From an uncultured Clostridia bacterium (lineage in GTDB: Bacteria; Bacillota; Clostridia; CAKSNL01; HGM11501): DNA of 64,000 nucleotides. The translations under genes were made by a program, and so were the position numbers. Under the pieces are notes generated by a model. The model was not told the origin of the DNA and ran no database searches. It worked only from the letters and a program-made list of their open reading frames with translations. The stretch lies in assembly GCA_934476235.1 (NCBI GenBank), contig CAKSNL010000008.1, positions 1-64,000 of the forward strand, read 5' to 3'. Shown here in pieces: positions 52,841-60,962 of the stretch. How positions within the stretch are numbered: position 1 is the first letter of the stretch; each line of letters opens with the position of its first letter.

Positions 52841-53042
52841 GAAAAATCCCTCCGGGTAAGACCCACCTTAAAACCACCTTTGCGGTTTTAAGAGCGTGCG
52901 ACAAAACCTTGAACGGTTTTTCGCACCTAACGGAAAAAGACTCTGTTGTCTTTTTCCGCCACGCCTTTAGCTCCTGGAGGCTCAGTATCTTTTTCCGCCA
53001 CGCCTTTAGCTTCTGGAGGATTTAAAAGCCCTCAAGAGCTAA
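52841..53042. repeat. Dispersed repeat, left-end fragment with internal duplication
   Basis: Begins GAAAAATCCCTC (52841-52852) and shares the CGGTTTTAAG and TGCGACAAAACC hairpins with copy B. A 32-nt block (52949-52980) is repeated at 52988-53019 with one mismatch. The right end is missing; it runs up to the lipoprotein stop. Confidence 0.7.
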
Positions 53043-53050
53043 ATGAAAAT

Positions 53051-53413
53051 TTACCATTTTGTTTCGACGCAGATGGCGTCCTTCGGGTCATAATAATCCG
53101 CCGTGTTGCTCGAAAGCCCGGTGAAGGCGCGCCATGCACGGTCAAAATCAATATCGCCGATGTTGGAGAGCACGGTAAACTCCATGCCGCGCTCGGAGGA
53201 CGGGAGATGACCGGTGATGACCAGGCGCTCTTTATATGCCGTGCCGTTTGCCGTAAATGTTCCGTCGCTCATCTCGGAATATGCGATACGGACGATGCTC
53301 TCTGCCGTTTCGTATTCCGATTCCGGGGTCGCGGGAATCTCCTTTTTCACGGTGACCTCCTTTGAGCACCCGGCTAAAAGAACCAGTGCCAGGATGACTA
53401 AAAGCTTTTTCAT
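53051..53413 (-). CDS. Small lipoprotein, uncharacterised
   Basis: The 120-residue product has a lipoprotein signal with lipobox 'LLAGC' (Cys16) and a mature domain of about 100 residues with no recognised family ('FTVLSNIGDIDFDRAWRAFTGL'). Its start overlaps the stop of the MATE gene upstream (ATGA), and a GGAGG site lies inside that gene's end, so the two are translated together. Function unknown. Confidence 0.8.
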   Translation of the reverse strand: MKKLLVILALVLLAGCSKEVTVKKEIPATPESEYETAESIVRIAYSEMSDGTFTANGTAYKERLVITGHLPSSERGMEFTVLSNIGDIDFDRAWRAFTGLSSNTADYYDPKDAICVETKW

Positions 53414-54813
53414 AATTGACCTCCTTGTTTTTTTACCAACGCTTCGCGCTCGGAGAATATCTTCGGGAATGAGGAAAAAATCACGGCTGCGGTGATGATT
53501 CCGGCAACAAGGTCAGCGATTCCCTCGGACATATAAACGCCCCTGTAGCCGAGAAAATGCGTTAAGACGAAGCAGAGCGGAATTAGAATGACGACCTTGC
53601 GCGTGACCGCCAGAATGAGCGCGCGGCGAGCCTGACCGAGCGCTATATTGACGTTCTGAAGCGTCATCTGCACAAAGAACATCACCGAGCCCATTAAAAA
53701 GAGGGGTGCATTCTGCCGGACGATTTCGGTAACGGCGGGGCTTGCCGAGAAAAGAAGTGCGTAAAATTCCGGCACGGCGAGCGAGAACGACCAGATAGCG
53801 ACGGCGAAGATGAACGCGATCACCGTGACAATGCGGATGCCCTCTTTAAGCCTTTGCGAGTTCCCCTTGCCGTAGTTGAAGCTGACGAAGGGCTGCATCC
53901 CCGTTCCGAGCCCGTTGAGCGGGAGCGATATTAACTGAAGCGCGCTCTGCATGACCGTCATCGCGGCGGTATAGTCCTTGTTTCCGCCGGTCGCGAAATT
54001 CAGATTGATGTTGAAAACTATCTGAATAGCGCACTCGGTTACCGTCATGATAAACGGGGTGAAGCCGAGCGAAAGAATTGAAAGAACGATTTCTCCTGAC
54101 AGGCGCATTGCCTTAAGACTGAAGCGGAAAATGCTCCTTTTCAAATAGAAAAATATGAGCACGAAAACACAGGAAAATAACTGCGATATCACCGTTGCGA
54201 GCGCAGAACCGCTGACGCCCATGCCGAGCGTGAAGATAAAGAGTGGGTCAAGCACTATGTTGAAAATGGCGCCCAGAAGGACAGAGCCCATTGCGTAAAA
54301 CGAATAGCCCTGAGTCAGTATAAACGGATTTAAGCCCTGGGCGAGCATGACAAAAAGCGTGCCCGATGAGTATATCTTAAGATACGAAACGGCAAAGCCG
54401 ACAGAGCTTTCCGGGCACCCGAAAAGCCTGACTGTCTGCTCGGCAAACGCGAACGACAAAGCGCCTGTAATGATACCTGTCAAAATCAGGAGCAGAAACG
54501 AATTGTTAAAGATTCGGTCCGCCACGTCGCGCCGACCCTCGCCGAGCTTAATGCCCGCGCGCGGGGAACCACCGAGCCCTATTAAGTTGGCGAAGGCGGA
54601 GATGATAAGCGTGACGGGAAGGACTATTCCGAGCGCGGAAAGCGCGTCCATCCCCGAAGGCTCGATTCTTGCGACATACATTCTGTCCACGATATTATAT
54701 AAAAATGTGATAAGCTGTGCGATGACAGCCGGCACGGTCAGCCGAAAGACGAGCGGAAGGATTCTTCCTTTTTCAAGCTCATCGGTGACGGATCTTTTTT
54801 CTCTTTTGACCAT
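53410..54813 (-). CDS. MATE family efflux transporter (second copy)
   Basis: The 467-residue membrane protein has about twelve helices and the MATE start 'RILPLVFRLTVPAVIAQLITFLYNIVDRMYVARI'. 'GLGGSPRAGIKLGEGRRDVADR' and 'GMQPFVSFNYGKGNSQRLKEG' are typical of the DinF/NorM-like branch of Clostridia. It is distinct from the MATE protein at 24869. Coupled to a downstream lipoprotein gene. Substrate unknown. Confidence 0.9.
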   Translation of the reverse strand: MVKREKRSVTDELEKGRILPLVFRLTVPAVIAQLITFLYNIVDRMYVARIEPSGMDALSALGIVLPVTLIISAFANLIGLGGSPRAGIKLGEGRRDVADRIFNNSFLLLILTGIITGALSFAFAEQTVRLFGCPESSVGFAVSYLKIYSSGTLFVMLAQGLNPFILTQGYSFYAMGSVLLGAIFNIVLDPLFIFTLGMGVSGSALATVISQLFSCVFVLIFFYLKRSIFRFSLKAMRLSGEIVLSILSLGFTPFIMTVTECAIQIVFNINLNFATGGNKDYTAAMTVMQSALQLISLPLNGLGTGMQPFVSFNYGKGNSQRLKEGIRIVTVIAFIFAVAIWSFSLAVPEFYALLFSASPAVTEIVRQNAPLFLMGSVMFFVQMTLQNVNIALGQARRALILAVTRKVVILIPLCFVLTHFLGYRGVYMSEGIADLVAGIITAAVIFSSFPKIFSEREALVKKQGGQL

Positions 54814-54967
54814 GGCTTTTCTCCTTTAATGCTATCATACCACAAAAAAAGGGGAAAAGCAAGGAATGAAAAACCTTCTCCATTACTTAATTTTCTTATT
54901 TACATCTTGACCTTTTTATGTTAAAATATAGACAATGGGATTAAAATGCATAAAAGGGTGTGAGAGC

Positions 54968-55714
54968 TTGATAAACGGAAAAATTATTGCGGTGCGCACG
55001 AACAAGACCGTTTACCGCGACGGGAACAGGTGCATAAAGCTTTTCGGCGAGGGATATTCCGAAGCCGGCGTGTTTTCCGAGGCGCTTAATTTGGCGTACG
55101 CCGGGGAGACGGGGCTCAGCGTCCCCAAGGTTATTGACATTACGAAAATTGACGGCAAGTGGGCGATTGTGACAGAGTTTATCGAGGGAAAGAGCTTAAA
55201 CCAGCTTATGGAGGAGGAGCCCGGCAAAAAGGAAGAATACATGGAGCTTTTCACCTCCCTTCACGTTGAAATCGGCAAAAAAAGGTGCCCGATGATGTGC
55301 CGGGTGACGGACAGAATCACCGAAAAGGTGAGAAGGAGCGACATGAAGGCGACCCTTCGCTTCGGGCTTTATTCTCTTTTGGGTTCGATGGAGCATGAGT
55401 ATGACCTTTGCCACGGCGATTTCGTCCCGGCGAACGTTATCATGGGTCCGGACGGGGAGACGACGGTTATCGACTGGTCGCACGCGGCGGCGGGACCCAT
55501 CGCGGCGGACGCGGCAAAGACTTACCTTATATTAAAGGTGACAAACCGCGCCGAGGAAGCCGAGATGTATCTAAAGCTCTTCACCGAAAAATCCGGCATC
55601 GGGGAAGAGACGGTTAAAAAGTGGATTCCGCTTTCCGCCGCGTCATACGGCATCAGGGGCGGAGAAGAGGAAAAACGCTTTATTGACGCGTGCATAAACC
55701 TTTTGGGAAAATAA
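54968..55714 (+). CDS. Aminoglycoside-phosphotransferase-like kinase
   Basis: TTG 54968 is chosen because GTGTGAGAG lies just before it; an in-frame ATG at 54935 has no site. The roughly 248-residue protein has the APH/choline-kinase fold: 'VVTEFIEG'-like hinge near residue 60, catalytic loop 'CHGDFVPANVI' and metal-binding 'VIDWSHAAAG'. Such kinases phosphorylate small hydroxyl or amino compounds. The usual HGDxxxxN motif is intact. Antibiotic resistance should not be assumed, since most clostridial members of this group have unknown metabolic substrates. It precedes the hydrogenase operon by about 30 bp. Confidence 0.82.
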   Translation: MINGKIIAVRTNKTVYRDGNRCIKLFGEGYSEAGVFSEALNLAYAGETGLSVPKVIDITKIDGKWAIVTEFIEGKSLNQLMEEEPGKKEEYMELFTSLHVEIGKKRCPMMCRVTDRITEKVRRSDMKATLRFGLYSLLGSMEHEYDLCHGDFVPANVIMGPDGETTVIDWSHAAAGPIAADAAKTYLILKVTNRAEEAEMYLKLFTEKSGIGEETVKKWIPLSAASYGIRGGEEEKRFIDACINLLGK

Positions 55715-55744
55715 AAAAACTTGCTTTAATTCGGAGGGATAAAA

Positions 55745-55993
55745 ATGAAAATAAAAATATGTATCGGTTCATCATGCCACATAAAGGGTTCAAGGCAGGT
55801 CGTTGAAACGTTTCAGAACCTTGCCGCGGGGCACGGTCTTTCGGACAAGGTCGAAATGAGCGGAACGTTCTGCATGGGAAACTGCAAAAACGGAGTCTGC
55901 GTCGATATTGACGGGACGGTTTATTCCGTGAGCCCGGAAACGGCGGAGGAATTTTTCACAGAGCATGTCATATCCGCATTTAAGGAGGACTAA
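55745..55993 (+). CDS. NuoE-like [2Fe-2S] thioredoxin-fold protein
   Basis: The 82-residue protein has Cys pairs 'CIGSSC' and 'CMGNC' arranged as in the 2Fe-2S thioredoxin-like ferredoxins related to NuoE/HydC. RBS CGGAGGG precedes the ATG. It lies 3 bp before the PAS hydrogenase gene and presumably passes electrons to or from it. Confidence 0.88.
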   Translation: MKIKICIGSSCHIKGSRQVVETFQNLAAGHGLSDKVEMSGTFCMGNCKNGVCVDIDGTVYSVSPETAEEFFTEHVISAFKED

Positions 55994-55996
55994 AAA

Positions 55997-57670
55997 ATGA
56001 CGCAGTGCCTTACGCTTAAAAAATCCAACTGCAAAAACTGCTATAAATGTATCAGACACTGCCCGGTTAAATCGATAAGATTTTCGGGCAATCAGGCGTA
56101 TATTATCGACAGCGACTGTATATTATGCGGTCACTGCTTTGTTGTCTGTCCCCAGAACGCGAAGCAGATAGCGCCGGAGACCGAAAGGGTCAAGGTCATG
56201 CTCGCCGAGGGGGACGAGGTTTATTTAAGCCTTGCCCCGTCCTTTGTCGCCAACTACGGAGTCGGAATCGAGGCGATGAGGGAAGCGGTGAAAAAGCTGG
56301 GCTTTGCCGACGCGGAGGAGACGGCGGTCGGCGCGGCGATAGTCAAAAACGAGTACGACAGGATACTGGAGGAGGAAAAGCCGGACGTTCTCATTTCCTC
56401 GTGCTGCCACAGCGTCAATCTTCTGATACAGAAGTATTACCCCGAGGTCATAGGCTCTCTTGCGGATGTCTTAAGCCCGATGCAGGCGCACTCTGAGGAT
56501 ATCAAAAAGCGCCATAAGGGCGCGAAGACGGTTTTCGTGGGTCCCTGCGTTGCGAAAAAGGACGAGGCGGACCATTACGGCAGCATTGTTGACGCGGTTT
56601 TAACCTTTGACGAGCTTACAGGCTGGTTAAATGACGAGGGTATTGTCCTTTCCGAAAAAGAGGAGGACACCTCGGGCGGGCACACGAGGCTTTTCCCGAC
56701 CGTCGGCGGAATACTTGCCACCATGGCAAAGAGAAGCAGTGACTACACCTATATGGCGATAGACGGAATCGAAAACTGCATGGAGGTGCTCTCCGAAATC
56801 CGCGCGGGCGGGGTGCATAAGTGCTTTATCGAAATGTCCGCTTGCTCGGGAAGCTGCATCGGCGGTCCCGTCATGGAAAAGCACCACCGTTCGCCGGTGA
56901 GCGACTTTAAGGCGGTCTCTTCCTTCGCCGGGGAGCGGGATTTTGAGGTTGAGACTCCCGCACCCGAGGAGATTAAAAAGATATTCGCCGCGATTGAGGA
57001 CAAAAACATTTATCCGACTGATGAGGAAATCACGGAGATACTTCACAAAATGGGCAAATTCAAGCCGTCCGACGAGCTTAACTGCGGCTCGTGCGGCTAT
57101 AACACCTGCCGCGACAAGGCGGTTGCCATTTTCCGCGGACGGGCGGAGATATCCATGTGTCTGCCCTATCTTAAGGACAAGGCGGAAAGCTTTTCCGACA
57201 GTATCGTGAACAACACCCCGAACGGACTTATGGTATTGAACGAAAAGCTGGAGGTTCAGCAGATAAATTCCGCTGCGCTGAAGATAATGAATATAAGGTC
57301 CTCGCGCGATATTTTAGGCGACCAGGTCGTGAGGATACTCGACCCCAAGCTTTTTATGGACGTTTTGTCAAGCGGGAAAAGCATTAAAAACAAGCGCATA
57401 TATTTGGCGGAGTATGAGCGATACGTCGAAGAAACGATAGTTTACGACAGGGAGTACCGCCTTCTCATCTGCATTATGCGCGATATCACAGATGAGGAGA
57501 GTGCGAGGGAGAAAAAAGAGAGCGTGAACAAAAAGACCGTTGAAATAGCGGATAAGGTCGTTGACAAGCAGATGCGCATAGTTCAGGAGATCGCGTCGCT
57601 TCTGGGCGAGACCGCGGCGGAAACGAAGATCGCGCTCACCAAGCTTAAGGAGACGATTGCCGATGAATAA
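55997..57670 (+). CDS. Sensory-type [FeFe] hydrogenase with PAS domain (HydS-like, group C)
   Basis: Domains of the 557-residue protein: two 4Fe-4S ferredoxin motifs (Cys12/15/18/22 and Cys41/44/47/51), an H-cluster domain, an Fe-S four-cysteine module ('CGSCGYNTCRDKA', PF04060-like) near 360-390, a PAS domain at about 400-500, and a C-terminal coiled coil. H-cluster ligands can be placed at Cys137 (L1 'SSCCHS'), Cys184 (L2 'GPCVAKKDE'), Cys283 and Cys287 (L3 'SACSGSCIGG'). L1 has His where catalytic enzymes have Pro. This architecture is that of group C, thought to sense H2 or redox state. It overlaps the phosphatase gene, a likely output. Confidence 0.88.
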   Translation: MTQCLTLKKSNCKNCYKCIRHCPVKSIRFSGNQAYIIDSDCILCGHCFVVCPQNAKQIAPETERVKVMLAEGDEVYLSLAPSFVANYGVGIEAMREAVKKLGFADAEETAVGAAIVKNEYDRILEEEKPDVLISSCCHSVNLLIQKYYPEVIGSLADVLSPMQAHSEDIKKRHKGAKTVFVGPCVAKKDEADHYGSIVDAVLTFDELTGWLNDEGIVLSEKEEDTSGGHTRLFPTVGGILATMAKRSSDYTYMAIDGIENCMEVLSEIRAGGVHKCFIEMSACSGSCIGGPVMEKHHRSPVSDFKAVSSFAGERDFEVETPAPEEIKKIFAAIEDKNIYPTDEEITEILHKMGKFKPSDELNCGSCGYNTCRDKAVAIFRGRAEISMCLPYLKDKAESFSDSIVNNTPNGLMVLNEKLEVQQINSAALKIMNIRSSRDILGDQVVRILDPKLFMDVLSSGKSIKNKRIYLAEYERYVEETIVYDREYRLLICIMRDITDEESAREKKESVNKKTVEIADKVVDKQMRIVQEIASLLGETAAETKIALTKLKETIADE

Positions 57671-58832
57671 TCTTTGCGCCGATATCGGCTATAAAAGCGT
57701 CAATCACGAGGGCGAGCAGCTTTGCGGCGACCATGTGGATATCGTCGCGACGGACAATTCCACGGTCATCGTGCTGGCGGACGGGCTCGGGAGCGGCGTT
57801 AAGGCAAGCATTTTATCCACGCTGACGTCCAAAATAATTTCGACGATGATGGCTTCCGGTCTGTCGCTTGAGGAGTGCGTTTCCGCAATCGCGGCGGCGC
57901 TTCCCATATGCAGCGAAAGAAAGGTTGCGTATTCGACGTTCACCATTATCCACCTTGTTGACAATGAAAGAGCCGAGATAATACAGTATGACAATCCGCA
58001 TGTTATAATGATACGGGACAATGAAAATTACATCTATCCCGAGACAGAAATGCAGATTGGCGGGAAAAAGATATATAAGTCCGACATTCTTCTTACGGAG
58101 AACGACATTTTCATCGCGATGAGCGACGGGTGCCCCCATGCCGGGATGGGCGATAAATATAATTTCGGCTGGAAGAGAGAGGATATCATTGAATTTTTGG
58201 AGCCATTGACCTATAACGATTTTACGGCGAAAACGCTTGCCACGATACTTGTGGACGAGTGCTATAAGCTCTACGGCGGTGCGCCGGGGGATGACGCGAC
58301 GGCATGCGTTGTGCGTGTGCGCCGCCGCGCTCCGGTAAACATTTTGTTCGGTCCGCCGGAAAACCCGGATGACGCGGACAGGATGATGTCGCTCTTTTTC
58401 TCAAAGGAAGGAAAGCACATCGTCTGCGGAGGGACGACCTCCACAATAGCGGCAAAGTTTTTGGGAAAGAGCCTTCGCCCGAGCCTTAATTTCGAGAGCG
58501 CGGACATTCCGCCCACGGCAGAGATAGACGGCGTTGACCTTGTAACCGAGGGCGTTATCACGGTTAACCGCGTTGTCGAATATGCAAAGGACTATCTTAA
58601 GGACAACGAAAACTACAAGGTATGGGGCTATAAGCATGACGGAGCCTCGCTCATCAGCCGCATACTTTTTGAAGAGGCGACGGACATTAACTTTTTCGTG
58701 GGACGGGCGATAAACCCGGCGCACCAGAATCCTGACCTTCCCATTAATTTCAGCATTAAGATGCAGCTTGTCGAGGAGCTTTCAAAGTGCTTGGAGCAGA
58801 TGGGAAAGAGAATCAAGGTCAGCTATTTCTGA
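57663..58832 (+). CDS. SpoIIE-type serine/threonine phosphatase
   Basis: ATG 57663 overlaps the hydrogenase stop by 8 bp and has AAGGAGA upstream. The 389-residue product has a PP2C-like SpoIIE phosphatase domain: 'VIVLADGLGSGVKA' (metal Asp40), 'ERKVAYSTFTIIHLV', 'MSDGCPHAGMG' and 'PGDDATACVVRV'. A C-terminal domain of about 150 residues ('NILFGPPENPDDADRMMSLFFS', 'GGTTSTIAAKFLG') follows that I do not recognise. Tight coupling to the PAS hydrogenase suggests redox or H2 input controls dephosphorylation of an unknown target. Confidence 0.88.
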   Translation: MNNLCADIGYKSVNHEGEQLCGDHVDIVATDNSTVIVLADGLGSGVKASILSTLTSKIISTMMASGLSLEECVSAIAAALPICSERKVAYSTFTIIHLVDNERAEIIQYDNPHVIMIRDNENYIYPETEMQIGGKKIYKSDILLTENDIFIAMSDGCPHAGMGDKYNFGWKREDIIEFLEPLTYNDFTAKTLATILVDECYKLYGGAPGDDATACVVRVRRRAPVNILFGPPENPDDADRMMSLFFSKEGKHIVCGGTTSTIAAKFLGKSLRPSLNFESADIPPTAEIDGVDLVTEGVITVNRVVEYAKDYLKDNENYKVWGYKHDGASLISRILFEEATDINFFVGRAINPAHQNPDLPINFSIKMQLVEELSKCLEQMGKRIKVSYF

Positions 58833-58852
58833 TATTTTAAGGAGGAATATTT

Positions 58853-60274
58853 ATGAGAAAATTCGATACGAAGGTGCAGCACATAAAATACAAGGTGCTG
58901 CGCGAGGTTGCGCGTTTTGCGTGGAACGGCAACCTGCTTGACCACGTATTGGATATCCCGAAAATAATTATTCCGGGCACAACGCCGACAATGCGGTGCT
59001 GCGTCTATAAAGAGCGCGCTATTTTATCCGAGCAGGAGCGCGTTGCGATGGGCGGTCACCCCGAAAATCCCAATGTTATAGAGGTTATCGAGGCGGCGTG
59101 CGACGAGTGCCCCATGGGCGGATACGAGGTCACGAACGCGTGCCGCGGCTGCCTTGCCCACAGGTGCGAGGGCGCGTGCAGAAGGGGCGCCATCACGTTT
59201 GACCGGAACCACACCGCGCATATTGACAAAACAAAATGCGTTGACTGCGGCATGTGCGCAAAGGTCTGCCCCTATACCGCGATTGTGAACAGGAAAAGAC
59301 CGTGCCAGAACGCGTGCAAGATAAAGGCGATAAGCGTTAACGAAAGCCTTGCCGCAACGATTGACAACGAAAAGTGCACCTCGTGCGGGGCGTGCGTTTA
59401 CCAGTGCCCGTTCGGCGCTATAATGGATAAGTCATATATTTTGGATACGATTGATATAATTAAAAAAAGTGAGAATAATAAAAAATATAAGGTGTACGCG
59501 GTCGTTGCGCCATCGATTTCGAGCCAGTTTTCCTATGCCGAGCTCGGCAAGGTCGTGACGGGCATTAAAAAGCTCGGCTTTCACGCGGTGGTCGAGGCTG
59601 CGCTCGGGGCTGACATGGTCGCCTACTCAGAGGCGGCGGAGCTTTGCGAAAAGGGCTTTTTAATCTCCTCGTGCTGCCCGTCGTTTGTGGACTATGTAAA
59701 TAAGAACTTTCCGGAGCTTTCAGAGCACATTTCGCACAACCTTTCGCCGATGGCGGCTATCTCAAAATACATCAAGGAAAAAGAAAAGGACGCGAAAATA
59801 GTTTTCATCGGTCCCTGCACGGCGAAGAAAATGGAGGTTTTAAAAGACTCGGTAAAGCCTTATGTTGACAACTGCATAACCTTTGAGGAGCTCCAGGCGC
59901 TTTTTGACAGCCGCGACTTTGACTTAAATTCGTTTTCGCCCGAGGCGCTCGACAACGCGTCATATTTCGGCAGAATATTTGCAAGAAGCGGCGGGCTTTC
60001 CGACGCGGTGGCGGAAGCTATAAAGGAGCAGAAGAAGGACTTTTCATTAAAGGCGGTCTCGTGCGACGGGATAGAGGAGTGCAGAGTCGCCCTTCTTAAA
60101 AAGAGCAAGGGGCTTTTGGACGCGAACTTTATCGAGGGGATGGCGTGCGTCGGCGGGTGCATAGGCGGCGCGGGGTGCCTGACCCACGGCGAAAAGAACA
60201 AGTCCGAGGTTGACAAATACGGGCGCGAGGCATATGAAAAGACAATCGAGGAAGCAATAAGCGTACTTAAGTAA
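58853..60274 (+). CDS. [FeFe] hydrogenase, group B-like
   Basis: RBS AAGGAGG precedes the ATG at 58853. The 473-residue protein has a Cys-rich N-terminus with several 4Fe-4S motifs ('CDECPMGG', 'CRGCLAHRC', 'CVDCGMCAKVC', 'CTSCGACVYQC') and the H-cluster domain: L1 'SSCCPS', L2 'GPCTAKKME', L3 'GMACVGGCIGGAG'. All expected Cys ligands are present. The extra ferredoxin-type motifs and short length match group B monomeric hydrogenases. It likely evolves or oxidises H2 in the cytoplasm, with ferredoxin as partner. Maturases HydEFG are not in the window. Confidence 0.88.
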   Translation: MRKFDTKVQHIKYKVLREVARFAWNGNLLDHVLDIPKIIIPGTTPTMRCCVYKERAILSEQERVAMGGHPENPNVIEVIEAACDECPMGGYEVTNACRGCLAHRCEGACRRGAITFDRNHTAHIDKTKCVDCGMCAKVCPYTAIVNRKRPCQNACKIKAISVNESLAATIDNEKCTSCGACVYQCPFGAIMDKSYILDTIDIIKKSENNKKYKVYAVVAPSISSQFSYAELGKVVTGIKKLGFHAVVEAALGADMVAYSEAAELCEKGFLISSCCPSFVDYVNKNFPELSEHISHNLSPMAAISKYIKEKEKDAKIVFIGPCTAKKMEVLKDSVKPYVDNCITFEELQALFDSRDFDLNSFSPEALDNASYFGRIFARSGGLSDAVAEAIKEQKKDFSLKAVSCDGIEECRVALLKKSKGLLDANFIEGMACVGGCIGGAGCLTHGEKNKSEVDKYGREAYEKTIEEAISVLK

Positions 60275-60288
60275 AGGAGCGATTTTTT

Positions 60289-60816
60289 ATGAACATCTGG
60301 CACGACATTTCACCCAAAAGGATAACGGCGGAGAACTTCATCGGCGTTATCGAAATTAAAAAGGGGAGCAAGAAAAAGTACGAGCTTGACAAGGAAACGG
60401 GGCTTTTGATATTAGACAGGATCCTTTACACATCGACCCACTACCCGGCAAACTACGGGTTTATTCCGAGAACGCTGGCGGACGACGGGGACCCGTTGGA
60501 TGTGATTGTTCTGACCACGGAGGACATTGACCCCATGGTGCTTGTCAAGTGCTATCCCATCGGCGTTATCGTTATGATGGACGGCGGAAAGAGGGACGAG
60601 AAAATAATCGCCATTCCGTTTGACGACCCGACATATAACGCCTACGGCGATATATCGGACCTTCCGGCGCATATTTTTGACGAGATGCGCCACTTTTTCG
60701 AGACCTATAAGGAGCTTGAAGGCAAGACCACGGCGGTGGACGAGGTTCTGGGAAGGAAAGATGCCGTCGCTATCATAGAAGAAAGCATCAAAAATTATAA
60801 CGAGATTTTTGTGTGA
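60289..60816 (+). CDS. ppa: Inorganic pyrophosphatase (family I)
   Basis: RBS AAAGGAG precedes ATG 60289. The 175-residue enzyme has 'YPANYGFIPRTLADDGDPLDVIV', the family I signature with its catalytic Asp residues, and 'DEKIIAIPFDDP'. It hydrolyses pyrophosphate to drive biosynthesis. It follows the hydrogenase gene by 14 bp and is followed by a hairpin, so it is the last gene of this transcript. Confidence 0.97.
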   Translation: MNIWHDISPKRITAENFIGVIEIKKGSKKKYELDKETGLLILDRILYTSTHYPANYGFIPRTLADDGDPLDVIVLTTEDIDPMVLVKCYPIGVIVMMDGGKRDEKIIAIPFDDPTYNAYGDISDLPAHIFDEMRHFFETYKELEGKTTAVDEVLGRKDAVAIIEESIKNYNEIFV

Positions 60817-60846
60817 CGGCGGTTTTGCCATATGAAAAACGGATGG

Positions 60847-60881
60847 AAAACGGCTCAGGACCGCATGGCTGCGCCGTTTTT
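60847..60881 (+). terminator. Terminator after ppa
   Basis: AAAACGGC (60847-60854) pairs with GCCGTTTT (60873-60880), enclosing a partly paired loop, followed by T. Confidence 0.7.
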
Positions 60882-60909
60882 CGCTTTTAAATAAAACGGT
60901 ATTATTATA

Positions 60910-60938
60910 ATGACTTTTTCGTTTTTCGGCGGTATAAT
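60910..60938 (+). promoter_or_regulatory. Promoter of the secreted glycosidase-like gene
   Basis: ATGACT (60910-60915), a 17-bp spacer, then TATAAT (60933-60938). Confidence 0.65.
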
Positions 60939-60962
60939 ATAAAAGGACGGAGGGATGAAAAT

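Noticed and set aside
54968..55714. Aminoglycoside resistance gene
   Set aside because: Only the general kinase fold is recognisable. It sits in a host-like context with no mobile features, so resistance is not supported.
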